In this document: piece after piece, positions 16,437 through 24,885 of the stretch
Layout: each line of letters opens with the position of its first letter
Numbering within the stretch: position 1 is the stretch's first letter
NCBI GenBank assembly: GCA_035541895.1
Contig: DATKMK010000109.1
Coordinates: 62,001 to 126,000 of the forward strand
Direction of reading: 5' to 3'
DNA from: DATKMK01 sp035541895
GTDB lineage: Bacteria; Desulfobacterota; Binatia; HRBIN30; JACQVA1
Length of the DNA: 64,000 nt
Program-made: the position numbers and the translations under genes
Notes under the pieces: generated by a model
What the model was told of the DNA's origin: nothing
What the model saw: only the letters and a program-made list of their open reading frames with translations
Database searches by the model: none

Positions 16437-16481
16437 GACGGGCCCCCTCTTGGTCGGTTCTTCTAGAATGAATGATCTAGA
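16414..16481 (-). promoter_or_regulatory. three TCTAGA boxes at the hsaA-like promoter
   Basis: TCTAGA occurs at 16462-16467 and 16476-16481, 8 bases apart, and again at 16414-16419 inside the first codons of the HsaA-like gene. CTAG-containing hexamers are rare in GC-rich DNA, so three within 68 bases upstream of the operon's first gene could be a TetR-type operator. The embedded TetR regulator is the natural candidate to bind them. The rest of the 198-base gap between 16436 and 16635 shows nothing else clear. Confidence 0.4.
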
Positions 16482-16634
16482 TGTGCCAGACGCGCTGAGT
16501 GATGTCAAGCCCCGACCTGATCCTTGTCCTCATCGCGAACACTTGCGTGACTCGGGCGAACAGAGCCAGGGGCGAGCCGCTATCCGATTGCGCCGCCGAA
16601 TTGCGGGAAGACTGGCCTGGCATTGTGGGCAGTT

Positions 16635-17207
16635 TCATGGTCGCTCGCTCGCAGAGCCGTCGCGCGCGTCCCAGGGCATCGCCGCCGAAATCCAGTGCGT
16701 GACCCGCTCCGCCTGGTCATTTCGGTGCAGGTGCCGCGGGGGCTGTGCGAACGTCGAATACGGGCGACAGCGAATCACGACTCGGTCCTCCTCCTTCGCC
16801 ATCGCCTGGACGACCGCCCGAGCTTCCCCCGGAAGGGGCTGCCCCGACATCCGTTCGCCGACCGCCATCATCACGTCGACAACGAGATCCGGGTCCGCAT
16901 CGATGTGCGCATCGCAATAGACCTGGATGTAGGCGAACGGCCAGTGCTCGTCGAGAATGCAGAGACTCACCTTTCCGGTGCGCGCGGCCGCTTTCGCTTT
17001 CGCGCGGCCGCGCATCGTCGAGATCAGCAGCTCGTCCTCGTCCGTTGGAATGTAATAGACGATCGACATCGATGGGCCGTCGCCCCGACGGGCGTAGCCG
17101 AACACGCAGGTTCGATGCGTCCGGACAAACGCTCGCCGTTCCGACGGGAGCATGTCCCGATCGGTCGGCGCGACGAAGGGTTCTGAAGCCAAGGGTAAGA
17201 GCTGCAC
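16635..17207 (-). CDS. PPOX-class (pyridoxamine oxidase-fold) F420/flavin-binding protein
   Basis: 190 residues with a split-barrel flavin fold: 'CVFGYARRGDGPSMSIVYYIPTDEDELLIST', MRGRAKAKAAARTG and VSLCILDEHWPFAYIQVYCDA. The R-x-K-A-x-A-R segment is typical of PPOX-class enzymes, many of which use F420 in Actinobacteria. It could reduce a small organic substrate or bind a cofactor. It is divergent from the TetR gene at 17260, and the two starts are only 52 bases apart around a perfect palindrome, so it is probably controlled by that regulator. Confidence 0.8.
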   Translation of the reverse strand: MQLLPLASEPFVAPTDRDMLPSERRAFVRTHRTCVFGYARRGDGPSMSIVYYIPTDEDELLISTMRGRAKAKAAARTGKVSLCILDEHWPFAYIQVYCDAHIDADPDLVVDVMMAVGERMSGQPLPGEARAVVQAMAKEEDRVVIRCRPYSTFAQPPRHLHRNDQAERVTHWISAAMPWDARDGSASERP

Positions 17208-17226
17208 GATGCTCCTCCTGCGGGTT

Positions 17227-17244
17227 TATTATCATGTGATAATA
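17227..17244. promoter_or_regulatory. TetR operator: 8+2+8 perfect palindrome
   Basis: TATTATCA-TG-TGATAATA is a perfect inverted repeat, AT-rich in a GC-rich setting, lying between the divergent PPOX (start 17207) and TetR (start 17260) genes. This is the classic layout for autorepression with control of a divergent enzyme gene. It probably overlaps the -10 regions on both strands. Confidence 0.75.
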
Positions 17245-17259
17245 GACTACGTTTGTTTC

Positions 17260-18024
17260 ATGAAGCAAGCCGTGGGCAAGAACCGGCGCACCCGTGCGGT
17301 CCGCGCCGACATTCGCGAGCGGCTGCTCGATGCCGCGCTCGTCGAGTTCGGCGCCAAGGGATTCGACGGCGCCTCCACACGTGCGATCGCCGGGAGAATC
17401 GCCGCGCACCAGCCGCAGATCCACTACCATTTCGCCTCGAAGGAAGCGCTCTGGACTGCCGCCGTAGACGACTTGTTTGCCCAGCTCACGGAGACCATGC
17501 GGGATCTCATCGTCAGGGCGCGTGCGACTTCGGCCGACGACGTATCGGACATCGCCGCAATCTTCGCCGAGATGATTCGTCGCGTCGTCCGCTTCGCGGC
17601 GCGACACCCGGAGCTCAACCAAATCATGGTGCACGAAGCTACCGTGCAGAGTGATCGCCTCCGATGGATGACCGAGCATCACGTAAAGCCGCTGTACCAC
17701 CTGGTCCGCCGGCTGTGGCGCCGCCTGCGTCGAGCGGGAATCGCGGCACCGATCGACGATCGATTGTTCCACTACGTCATGGTCGGCGCGGCGTCGCTGG
17801 TCTACGTGAACGCACCGGAGGCCCGTTTGCTGACCGGCATCGAGCCGTCCGCTCAGCCGTGGGTGGAAACCCACGCGGAGGGTCTCGTTGCAACGCTGCT
17901 ACCGAACGCGCCGGAGACGCGCCGCCGACCGATCCCCATGCGGAGCGGGCCCTTCGTCGACTCGCGCAAGGGTTCGAATGCGAAAGCTGTAACGCAACAG
18001 CGCGCCCGCAACCGTCGCGCATGA
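17260..18024 (+). CDS. TetR/AcrR family regulator (divergent from PPOX gene)
   Basis: 254 residues from ATG 17260. The DNA-binding domain is at about 15-62 (LLDAALVEFGAKGFDGAS, TRAIAGRIAAHQPQIHYHF, ASKEALW). The C-terminal ligand domain has 'VRFAARHPELNQIMVHEAT', as in TetR regulators of the AcrR/YcdC-like C-terminal group. The last 35 residues are basic and low complexity. Upstream in-frame codons run through the operator and are not considered coding. Regulates itself and the divergent PPOX gene, by inference from the shared operator. Confidence 0.92.
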   Translation: MKQAVGKNRRTRAVRADIRERLLDAALVEFGAKGFDGASTRAIAGRIAAHQPQIHYHFASKEALWTAAVDDLFAQLTETMRDLIVRARATSADDVSDIAAIFAEMIRRVVRFAARHPELNQIMVHEATVQSDRLRWMTEHHVKPLYHLVRRLWRRLRRAGIAAPIDDRLFHYVMVGAASLVYVNAPEARLLTGIEPSAQPWVETHAEGLVATLLPNAPETRRRPIPMRSGPFVDSRKGSNAKAVTQQRARNRRA

Positions 18025-18141
18025 CCAGCGCGAGGGGATGCTGTTACACCTCCGACGGCCAGTTCGGTCCGGAAACAATAGCTCACCGCGACGGGATTGG
18101 ATTCAACCGCGTCGTTCCCGCACGCCGCGCTCGCTGCAGGC

Positions 18142-19209
18142 TCACGGCACGAAGGCGAGGAAGAGAAACGCCGCGAACAGCACCAAGTGCACCGCACCCT
18201 GCATCATGTAGGTGCGACCGGTGCCCAGCGTGACGGTGCTCACTAGAAACGTGCTCCCCAAGAGTGCCATCTCCTTGGGCGAGAGACCCAAGACCAACGG
18301 CAAGTGGAACGTGATCGACGCAACCACCACCACGGGCACTGTCAGGCCAATGGAAGCCAGCGCTGAGCCGACCGCCAGATTCATACTGGTCTGCAGTCGG
18401 TTCGCCCGTGCCGCACGCACCGCGGCCGACGTTTCCGGCAGCAGCACCAACGCCGCAATGACGATCCCAACCACCGCCCGCGGCGCGTCGGCTGCCGCGA
18501 CCGCTCGTTCGATGGTGGGTGACAACATCTTGGCCAGACCCACGACGCTTGCCAGCGAGAGCACAAGCCATCCGAAGCTGGCCCACGCTTCTCTCGTCGT
18601 CGGCGGGGCGGCGTGTGCCTCGAGATCGGTGGGATTCGCCCCGGGGATGAAATAATCTCGATGCCGCACGGTCTGCACGAAGATGAAAATCGCCCAGAGC
18701 GACGCCGAGCTCACCGCGACGAACGCGAGTTGCGAGCTGCTGTAGGTGCCGGCCGGCGTACTCGTCGTGAACGCGGGCAAGACGAGCGTCAGCATCGCCA
18801 TTACGATCAACGCAGCCAGGCCCGCTCCCGCACCTTCCACGCGAAAGGTCTGTTCGTGATGGGCGAGACCGCCCAGCATCAGACACAAACCCACGACACC
18901 CGTGCAGATGATCATCACGGCGGCGTAGATCGCATCCCTTGGGAGCTCCGCCATATCCTGACCGCCCGCAACCATCATGGAGAGGATGAGGGCCGCCTCG
19001 ATCGCGGTGACCGCCAAGGCAAGCACGAGCGTACCAAACGGCTCGCCCGCCCGGTGTGCGACGACTTCCGCATGGTGGACCGCCGCGAAAACCGCTGCGG
19101 CCAACGCCGCCCCGCACAGCAAGGCGAGCCATAACCCAACACCGACAACAAGCGCGAGGACGAGAAAACCAAGCGCCAAGAGAGGCCCGATCCAAGTCCA
19201 ACGAGGCAT
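18142..19209 (-). CDS. CaCA-family cation/proton antiporter (ChaA/Cax-like)
   Basis: 355 residues from ATG 19209, about 10-11 membrane helices. The two characteristic repeats with buried acids are LALAVTAIEAALILSMM in the first half and VLLPETSAAVRAARANRLQT followed by 'MNLAVGSALASIGLTVP' in the second, as in Ca2+/H+ and Na+/H+ exchangers of the ChaA type. It would export Ca2+ or Na+/K+ in exchange for protons at the inner membrane. It converges on the TetR gene and stands alone. Confidence 0.9.
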   Translation of the reverse strand: MPRWTWIGPLLALGFLVLALVVGVGLWLALLCGAALAAAVFAAVHHAEVVAHRAGEPFGTLVLALAVTAIEAALILSMMVAGGQDMAELPRDAIYAAVMIICTGVVGLCLMLGGLAHHEQTFRVEGAGAGLAALIVMAMLTLVLPAFTTSTPAGTYSSSQLAFVAVSSASLWAIFIFVQTVRHRDYFIPGANPTDLEAHAAPPTTREAWASFGWLVLSLASVVGLAKMLSPTIERAVAAADAPRAVVGIVIAALVLLPETSAAVRAARANRLQTSMNLAVGSALASIGLTVPVVVVASITFHLPLVLGLSPKEMALLGSTFLVSTVTLGTGRTYMMQGAVHLVLFAAFLFLAFVP

Positions 19210-19306
19210 ATTCGTTCTCACCGCAGGGTGCCGGACTGCAGGGCTCGGAGCAACGACGCGCCGCCAGATCGGGTAGGTCGATTCGACCGGAACCGGAATC
19301 GAGCCG

Positions 19307-20266
19307 TTATCCGATCATCCCCGCGAATTGCGGGAAAAGCGACTCGGCGTTGCGGCGATCGATCGCGGCGTGCCCCTGGCCGTCGAGCGCGGCGTAGGCG
19401 TCGAGCTGTCCGGTGAAATAGCTCACCGCGATCGCCGGGGCGTACGGCCAATCGCTCCCGAACAACACGTGCCCCGGCTTCGCGAAAGCGAGCAAACTCG
19501 GTAACGCAGCCGGACTGCCGGAGAGCGCGGTATCGAAGTAGAAGTTCGCCAGATCGTCGATCACGTCGAGCGGCGAGCGCCGTGTCTCCGCGGCAATCGC
19601 GGCCGCGAGGCGATGGCTGGCGTAGGGAACAAAACCGCCGGCATGCGCCAAGATGATCTTCAGATCGGGATATCGCCGCACCACCCCGCTCTGGACCAAG
19701 CGGTAGGCGGCACGCGTCGTATCGAGCAGAAAATCCGCCGCGAACGGCGGAATCCCGTCGATGCGAGGGCCAGGCAGCGTCGACGGATGAATGAAGACCA
19801 CGGCACGCCGGCGATTCAACTCAGCGAACAGGGGCTCGTCTTCCGGCGCACCGAGATAGCGACCGTGCGTGTTGGCGAGGAGGATCACGCCGGCGGCGCG
19901 CAGGGTGTCGAGCGCGTACTCGGCTTCCACCAGCGCACCAGCGACATCGGGCAGCGTGAGCGTGGCAAAGAATCCGAATCGCCGGGGCGCGTCACGCGCG
20001 ACCTGCGCGGCGAACTCGTTCAGCTCGCGCGCCTTCGCGCGCGCCTCCGTGTCGCCCCGCTGACTCAGCTCGAGATGCACGCCCGGCGTCGAGATCGAGA
20101 GAATCCCCGTTGCGATCTGGTGATCGTCCATCACCCGGAGGGCGTCCTCGACCGACCACTGCGGCAGCTCCCTGCCGCCGGCCTCTCGTAGGCCGTTGGA
20201 TCGGAGCCAGTCGGCATACGCCGGTGGGACAACGTGCTGATGAACGTCGATTCGTTGAGGCGACAT
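19307..20266 (-). CDS. amidohydrolase-2 family (ACMSD-like) metal hydrolase or decarboxylase
   Basis: 319 residues. N-terminal metal motif RIDVHQHVVPP (His-x-His), then 'AVVFIHPS' (His), IILAHAGGFVPY (His) and LFGSDWPYAP (Asp), the order seen in ACMSD and related decarboxylases. These enzymes decarboxylate aromatic or muconate-type acids, so it could belong with the aromatic pathway genes 3-10 kb to the left, but it has its own position between the antiporter and recJ. The true substrate is unknown. Confidence 0.88.
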   Translation of the reverse strand: MSPQRIDVHQHVVPPAYADWLRSNGLREAGGRELPQWSVEDALRVMDDHQIATGILSISTPGVHLELSQRGDTEARAKARELNEFAAQVARDAPRRFGFFATLTLPDVAGALVEAEYALDTLRAAGVILLANTHGRYLGAPEDEPLFAELNRRRAVVFIHPSTLPGPRIDGIPPFAADFLLDTTRAAYRLVQSGVVRRYPDLKIILAHAGGFVPYASHRLAAAIAAETRRSPLDVIDDLANFYFDTALSGSPAALPSLLAFAKPGHVLFGSDWPYAPAIAVSYFTGQLDAYAALDGQGHAAIDRRNAESLFPQFAGMIG

Positions 20267-20340
20267 CGGTCTCCACCCCTCGTTGAGACTTATGGCTTCT
20301 GAAACCCCTCGGTCAACCGGGTGCCGCCCGAATGCGAAAA

Positions 20341-22053
20341 TCAGGGCCCGCCCGCGCGCAGGTCGCGCAGCCGCAACTGCAACCGGATTTCGCCGTTCCA
20401 CTCTTCGAGTTGCGGCGAGTACACGAGATCGATCGTGTCGCCCTCCGCCACTTCCCGATCGGCCATTCCGAACCCGATCGCGGACAGTGCGCGGCCGTCG
20501 TGGCGCAAAAACAATTTCAGATGGTTTTCGCCGACGACCCGCCGATTCACGACCGTGACCGCTTTGGTGCAGAAGATCGGTTCGGGGTTGCCCATGCCAA
20601 ACGGTTCCAAGCGATCGAGATCGGCCATCAGTTGGGCGTCGATGTCGCTGAAGCGCAGCTCCGCGTCGACGTCGAGTTCGGGCACGAACTGATCCGCATG
20701 CGTCCGTGCGCGCACGGCGTCCTCGAACGCCGCCGCGAAATCGTCGACCTGCTCCGCGCGAATGCTCAAGCCGATCGCCATTCGATGGCCGCCGAAACCT
20801 TCGAGACTCTCCGCACTCGCCTTCACCGCTTCGTGCAGATTGAAGTGACGGATACTGCGGCCGGAACCTCGCCCAATCCCGCTGTCCAGGTTCACGGCGA
20901 TCAGAATCGTTGGGCGGTAGTAGCGCTCGACCAACCGCGAGGCGACGATGCCGATCACGCCGGGATGCCAGTCCTCCGACGCCAACACGATGCTGCGGCG
21001 CTCGGCGAACTCCTCGATGGCCTCGACTTGGCCGATGGCATCGTTGAGGATCTCCAGCTCGATGGCCTGCCGCGCGCGATTCTCTTGATCCAGTTCTTGC
21101 GCCAGTTGCTCGGCGCGCGCGCGATCGACCGTGGTCAGCAGCTCGACCGAACGGGTCGCATCCGCGAGGCGTCCGCCGGCGTTGAGTCGCGGCGCGAGTC
21201 GAAAGCCGACCACACCTGTCGAGATGTCGGTCACGCCGCTGACGGTCTTCAGCGCCATCAATCCCGGCCGCGCCGATCGCGCCAGCTCGCGCAAGCCGTG
21301 CTTCACCAAGACCCGGTTCTCCTCGACGATCGGCACGATGTCGGCAATCGTTCCGAGCGTCACTAGGTCGAGATAACGACGAAGATCGGGAACCGCGTCG
21401 GCCCCGGCTTCGCGCAAGCGCATGCGAATTCCCAGGGCGAGGTAGAAGGCGACGCCGGCTCCGCACAGGCCGGCGAACGGAAAGCCGGCGTCCGGTTCGA
21501 TCGGATTCAAGACGGCGCAAGCCGGCAACGGCGTACCGGACACTTGGTGGTGATCGCAGACGATCGCCTCCAGCCCCAACTCACGCGCCACGGCCAACTC
21601 GCGATGCGAGACCCCGCCGCAGTCGACAGTGATCATGACCCGCGTGCCCAATTCGTGCAGCTTCCGGATTCCGGCCTCGGTAACGCCGTAGCCGTCGCGC
21701 AAGCGGTGCGGAATGTGCAGCACCGGCTCGTGTCCGAGCGCACGCAGGAACGTCAGCAGGATCGCGCTGCCGCTGATGCCGTCGACGTCGTAGTCACCGT
21801 AGATGCCAATGCGCTCGCCGCGCTGGACGGCGGTTAGCACGCGGGCCGAAGCCCGTGCCATGTCGCGGAACAGCATCGGCGAGCGGAGATGCTCGGCCAG
21901 CTTGGCGTTGAGAAAGGCGTCGGCGGCGTCGGGCGTGACGACGTCGCGATTGACGAGCAAGCGCGCCAGCAGCGGCGACACGCCGAGCGCGCCGCACAGC
22001 TCCGACTCCGGCTCGGGCCGGCGCGGAATCAGCATCCAGCGCCGGGGCGTCAT
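20341..22053 (-). CDS. recJ: single-stranded-DNA-specific exonuclease RecJ
   Basis: 570 residues, normal length. DHH phosphoesterase motifs: GDYDVDGISG, VDCGGVSH, CDHHQVSG and the later AGLCGAGVAFY; then the DHHA1 and OB-like parts with 'GGHRMAIGLSI' and GMGNPEPIF. It degrades ssDNA 5' to 3' in recombination and repair. It is the last gene of the queA-tgt-yajC-secD-secF-recJ series, 10 bases downstream of secF. Confidence 0.96.
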   Translation of the reverse strand: MTPRRWMLIPRRPEPESELCGALGVSPLLARLLVNRDVVTPDAADAFLNAKLAEHLRSPMLFRDMARASARVLTAVQRGERIGIYGDYDVDGISGSAILLTFLRALGHEPVLHIPHRLRDGYGVTEAGIRKLHELGTRVMITVDCGGVSHRELAVARELGLEAIVCDHHQVSGTPLPACAVLNPIEPDAGFPFAGLCGAGVAFYLALGIRMRLREAGADAVPDLRRYLDLVTLGTIADIVPIVEENRVLVKHGLRELARSARPGLMALKTVSGVTDISTGVVGFRLAPRLNAGGRLADATRSVELLTTVDRARAEQLAQELDQENRARQAIELEILNDAIGQVEAIEEFAERRSIVLASEDWHPGVIGIVASRLVERYYRPTILIAVNLDSGIGRGSGRSIRHFNLHEAVKASAESLEGFGGHRMAIGLSIRAEQVDDFAAAFEDAVRARTHADQFVPELDVDAELRFSDIDAQLMADLDRLEPFGMGNPEPIFCTKAVTVVNRRVVGENHLKLFLRHDGRALSAIGFGMADREVAEGDTIDLVYSPQLEEWNGEIRLQLRLRDLRAGGP

Positions 22054-22063
22054 GCGTTACCGA

Positions 22064-22972
22064 TCAGCGGCGGCCACCACGTGCGGCGGGCGCGCGTTCG
22101 AACGCGAGCACGATCGGGCTGGCGATGAAAATCGACGAGTAGGTTCCGGTGATGAATCCCACGACCAGGGCGAAGGCAAAGCCGTTGATCACGTTGCCGC
22201 CGAGGAAGTACAGCGCGAGCGTCACCAGCAGCGCGGTCCCGGAGGTCAGAATCGTTCGGCTGAGGGTCTCATTGATGCTGCTGTTGATGATCGACGCCAT
22301 CGACTCGCGCCGACTCTTGCGCATGTTCTCGCGGATGCGGTCCGAGACGATCACCGTGTCGTGCACGGAGTAGCCGACCACCGTCAGCAACGCGGCGACG
22401 ATGGTGAGATCGATCTCGTAGCGCATCACGACCAGCGCGCCGAGCGTAATCAGTACGTCGTGCACCAGCGCCACCGCCGCGCCCAGACCGAACCGCCACT
22501 GAAAGCGAAACCAAATGTACACGCCCATCATCATCGTCGAGAAGCACACCGCCAAGAAGGCCTTGCGGCGCAAGTCGCTACCGACGCGCGGCCCGACGGA
22601 TTCGACGCGCAGAATCTCTACCTGCCCTTGGCCGAACTTGTTGGCCAAGCCCTCCGACACTTGCTTGGAGGCCTTCGCCGTTTCCTCACCGGTGAGCGGC
22701 AGGCGGATGAGAAACTCGCCGGCAGCGCCGAAGTCCTGGATCGTCACGTCGCCGAACTCGGAACCGAGCGCGGCCCGCACGTCACTGATCGACGGCGGCG
22801 TCTTGAACTTCACGTGCATCACCGTGCCGCCCGAAAAGTCGACGCCGTAGTTCGGGCCGCCGCGCAGGATCAGGAACACGATCACGGCGAGGTTGAGAAT
22901 CGTCGAGATCACGACTGCGTAGTGTCGGATGCCGACGAAATTGAAAGTGGTTCCGGGTTTGATCAGCTCCAT
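22064..22972 (-). CDS. secF: protein translocase subunit SecF
   Basis: 302 residues with six predicted membrane helices. SecF marks include GGPNYGVDFSGGTVMHVKF in the first periplasmic part, LVHDVLITLGALVVMRYEI and TVVGYSVHDTVIVSDRIREN, ending with 'FIASPIVLAFER'. With SecD it uses the proton gradient to help late stages of protein export. It starts 3 bases after the secD stop. Confidence 0.97.
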   Translation of the reverse strand: MELIKPGTTFNFVGIRHYAVVISTILNLAVIVFLILRGGPNYGVDFSGGTVMHVKFKTPPSISDVRAALGSEFGDVTIQDFGAAGEFLIRLPLTGEETAKASKQVSEGLANKFGQGQVEILRVESVGPRVGSDLRRKAFLAVCFSTMMMGVYIWFRFQWRFGLGAAVALVHDVLITLGALVVMRYEIDLTIVAALLTVVGYSVHDTVIVSDRIRENMRKSRRESMASIINSSINETLSRTILTSGTALLVTLALYFLGGNVINGFAFALVVGFITGTYSSIFIASPIVLAFERAPAARGGRR

Positions 22973-22975
22973 GGC

Positions 22976-24538
22976 TTACACGCTCACGGTTTGCAGCCGG
23001 CGGCGGCTGAGCAGGTAGTCGTACACGACACGGGTTCCGACCACGGCGGTGAACAGGCTGGTGGCGATGCCGATACACAGCGTCACCGCAAACCCCTTCA
23101 CCGGACCGGAGCCGAACTGGAACAGGATGATGCCCGACAGGAACGTGGTAGTGTTGGAGTCGAGGATGGCGGGCAAGGCACGCTCGTAGCCCGCGTCGAT
23201 CGCGGCCCGCGCGGTCTTGCCGAGCCGCAGCTCTTCGCGAATGCGTTCGTTGATCAGCACGTTGGCATCGACCGCCATCCCGAGCGTGAGAACGATGCCG
23301 GCGATGCCGGGCAACGTCAGCGTCGCACCAAACGCCGCGAGTGCGGCGAGCGAGAAGAGCACATTCAACACCAACGCCGAATCAGCGAGCAGACCGGCGA
23401 GCTTGTAGTACACCAGCATGAACACCACGACCAAGCTGCCACCGACGACGAACGAAATCACGCCTTGGCGAATCGAGTCTTTGCCCAGCGACGGACCGAC
23501 GGTCCGCTCCTCGGCCGGGTTGACCGGCGCCGGCAACGCACCGGTGCGCAGCACCAACGCGAGATCGCGGGCTTCTTTGAGATCGAAGCTACCGGTGATC
23601 ACGCCGCGGTTGCTGATGCGATCGTTGATCCGCGGCGCCGACTGCACGACGCCGTCGAGAATGATCGCGAGCTGGCGACCAACATTGTTGCCCGTGATCT
23701 CTTCGAAGATTTTGGCGCCGCGGGCGTTGAGTTCGAACTCGACGTGCGGGCCTTCGGTCACCGTTCCCGGACGCGGCCGGGCGTTGGTCAACACTTCACC
23801 GGTCATCAGCGTGCGCGGCTCAACTTTGATGTCGCTGCGCGACACGCGTCCGGTGGCGCGATCCACTTCGCGCAGCGGCATGGTGATCAATCCCGGCGCC
23901 GACGGGTCCTTCGCCACCAGCTTGAACTCCAGCAGCGCGGTCTTGCCGATCAACGCTTTGGCGTGCTCGGGATCCTGAATGCCGGGCAACTGCACCAAGA
24001 TGTCGCGATCGCCTTCGCGTTGCACGATCGGTTCGGCCACGCCGAACTGATCGACGCGGTTGCGCATGATCTCGAGCGACTGGTCGAGCGCGCCCTCGCG
24101 GATTTCACGAATCGTCCCCGGCGTCATCTTGGCCCGCACGATGTTTTCACCGGCGCTGTCGGGGTCGATCGACAGATTCGGAAAGCGATCGGAGATGAGC
24201 TTTTCGAGCGCGCCCCGTTTGCTCGCATCACTGAGCTGGGCGACGATCATGCCGCCTTGCACCGCGACGTTGGCGAGGCCGATTTGTTCCGTGCGCGCTT
24301 CGTTGCGCAGCTCCTCCGCCGCACGATCGACGTGGTTGGCGATCGCCTTATCGATGTCGACGGTGTAGACGAGGTGGGTTCCGCCTTGCAGATCGAGACC
24401 CAGCCGGATCGGCCCGGGGAGAAACGCGGGCCACCCGTCGGGGCGTCCTCCGGCATAGGTCGGCACCAAGAAAGTCGCCGCGGTCACCACTAGGGCCGCG
24501 ACGAGCCCCATGCGCATCCACAGATTCGATTGGTTCAC
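22976..24538 (-). CDS. secD: protein translocase subunit SecD
   Basis: 520 residues. The N-terminal helix is followed by LGLDLQGGTHLVYTVD, the large periplasmic P1 part, then GAKIFEEITGNNVGR and C-terminal transmembrane motifs TLPGIAGIVLTLGMAVDANV and NERIREELR. It works with SecF and YajC. ATG 24538 overlaps the yajC stop by 4 bases. Confidence 0.97.
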   Translation of the reverse strand: MNQSNLWMRMGLVAALVVTAATFLVPTYAGGRPDGWPAFLPGPIRLGLDLQGGTHLVYTVDIDKAIANHVDRAAEELRNEARTEQIGLANVAVQGGMIVAQLSDASKRGALEKLISDRFPNLSIDPDSAGENIVRAKMTPGTIREIREGALDQSLEIMRNRVDQFGVAEPIVQREGDRDILVQLPGIQDPEHAKALIGKTALLEFKLVAKDPSAPGLITMPLREVDRATGRVSRSDIKVEPRTLMTGEVLTNARPRPGTVTEGPHVEFELNARGAKIFEEITGNNVGRQLAIILDGVVQSAPRINDRISNRGVITGSFDLKEARDLALVLRTGALPAPVNPAEERTVGPSLGKDSIRQGVISFVVGGSLVVVFMLVYYKLAGLLADSALVLNVLFSLAALAAFGATLTLPGIAGIVLTLGMAVDANVLINERIREELRLGKTARAAIDAGYERALPAILDSNTTTFLSGIILFQFGSGPVKGFAVTLCIGIATSLFTAVVGTRVVYDYLLSRRRLQTVSV

Positions 24539-24885
24539 TTGTCCTTATTCTCCTTCGGTTTCGACTCGTCCTTCGCCTTGGCGTCGTCGCGTTTCGCCAG
24601 CTCGGCGATTTGCGGCCGGTCGACGCGCACGCGCACGTTGGGTGCGATTTCCAAGGTGACGATCCGGGATTCGAGGTTGACGACGCGCCCGTACAAGCCG
24701 CCTGCGGTAATCACTTCGTCGTTCTTTTTGAGGTTCTCCAGCATCTGACGATGGTCTTTGGCCTTCTGCTGTTGCGGCCGAATCAGCAGGAAGTAGAACA
24801 CCACGAAGACCAGCAGCAACGGCGCGAAGCTCACCAATGCCGGCGGCGCGCCACCAGCCGCTTGTGCCCATGCCGTTCCGATCAT
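24535..24885 (-). CDS. yajC: preprotein translocase accessory subunit YajC
   Basis: 116 residues from ATG 24885. One N-terminal helix (PLLLVFVVFYFLLIRPQQQK) ends in the RPQQQ-K motif of YajC, followed by the small cytoplasmic domain NDEVITAGGLYGRVVNL. The highly charged tail (KAKDESKPKENKDK) is longer than usual. It overlaps tgt at its start and secD at its end by 4 bases each. Confidence 0.95.
   Translation of the reverse strand: MIGTAWAQAAGGAPPALVSFAPLLLVFVVFYFLLIRPQQQKAKDHRQMLENLKKNDEVITAGGLYGRVVNLESRIVTLEIAPNVRVRVDRPQIAELAKRDDAKAKDESKPKENKDK

Noticed and set aside
21803..24493. Plus-strand open frame of nearly 900 codons
   Set aside because: It lies opposite recJ, secF and secD, is extremely rich in Arg, His, Asp and Glu without any family feature, and is a by-product of the GC-rich codon pattern of those genes.
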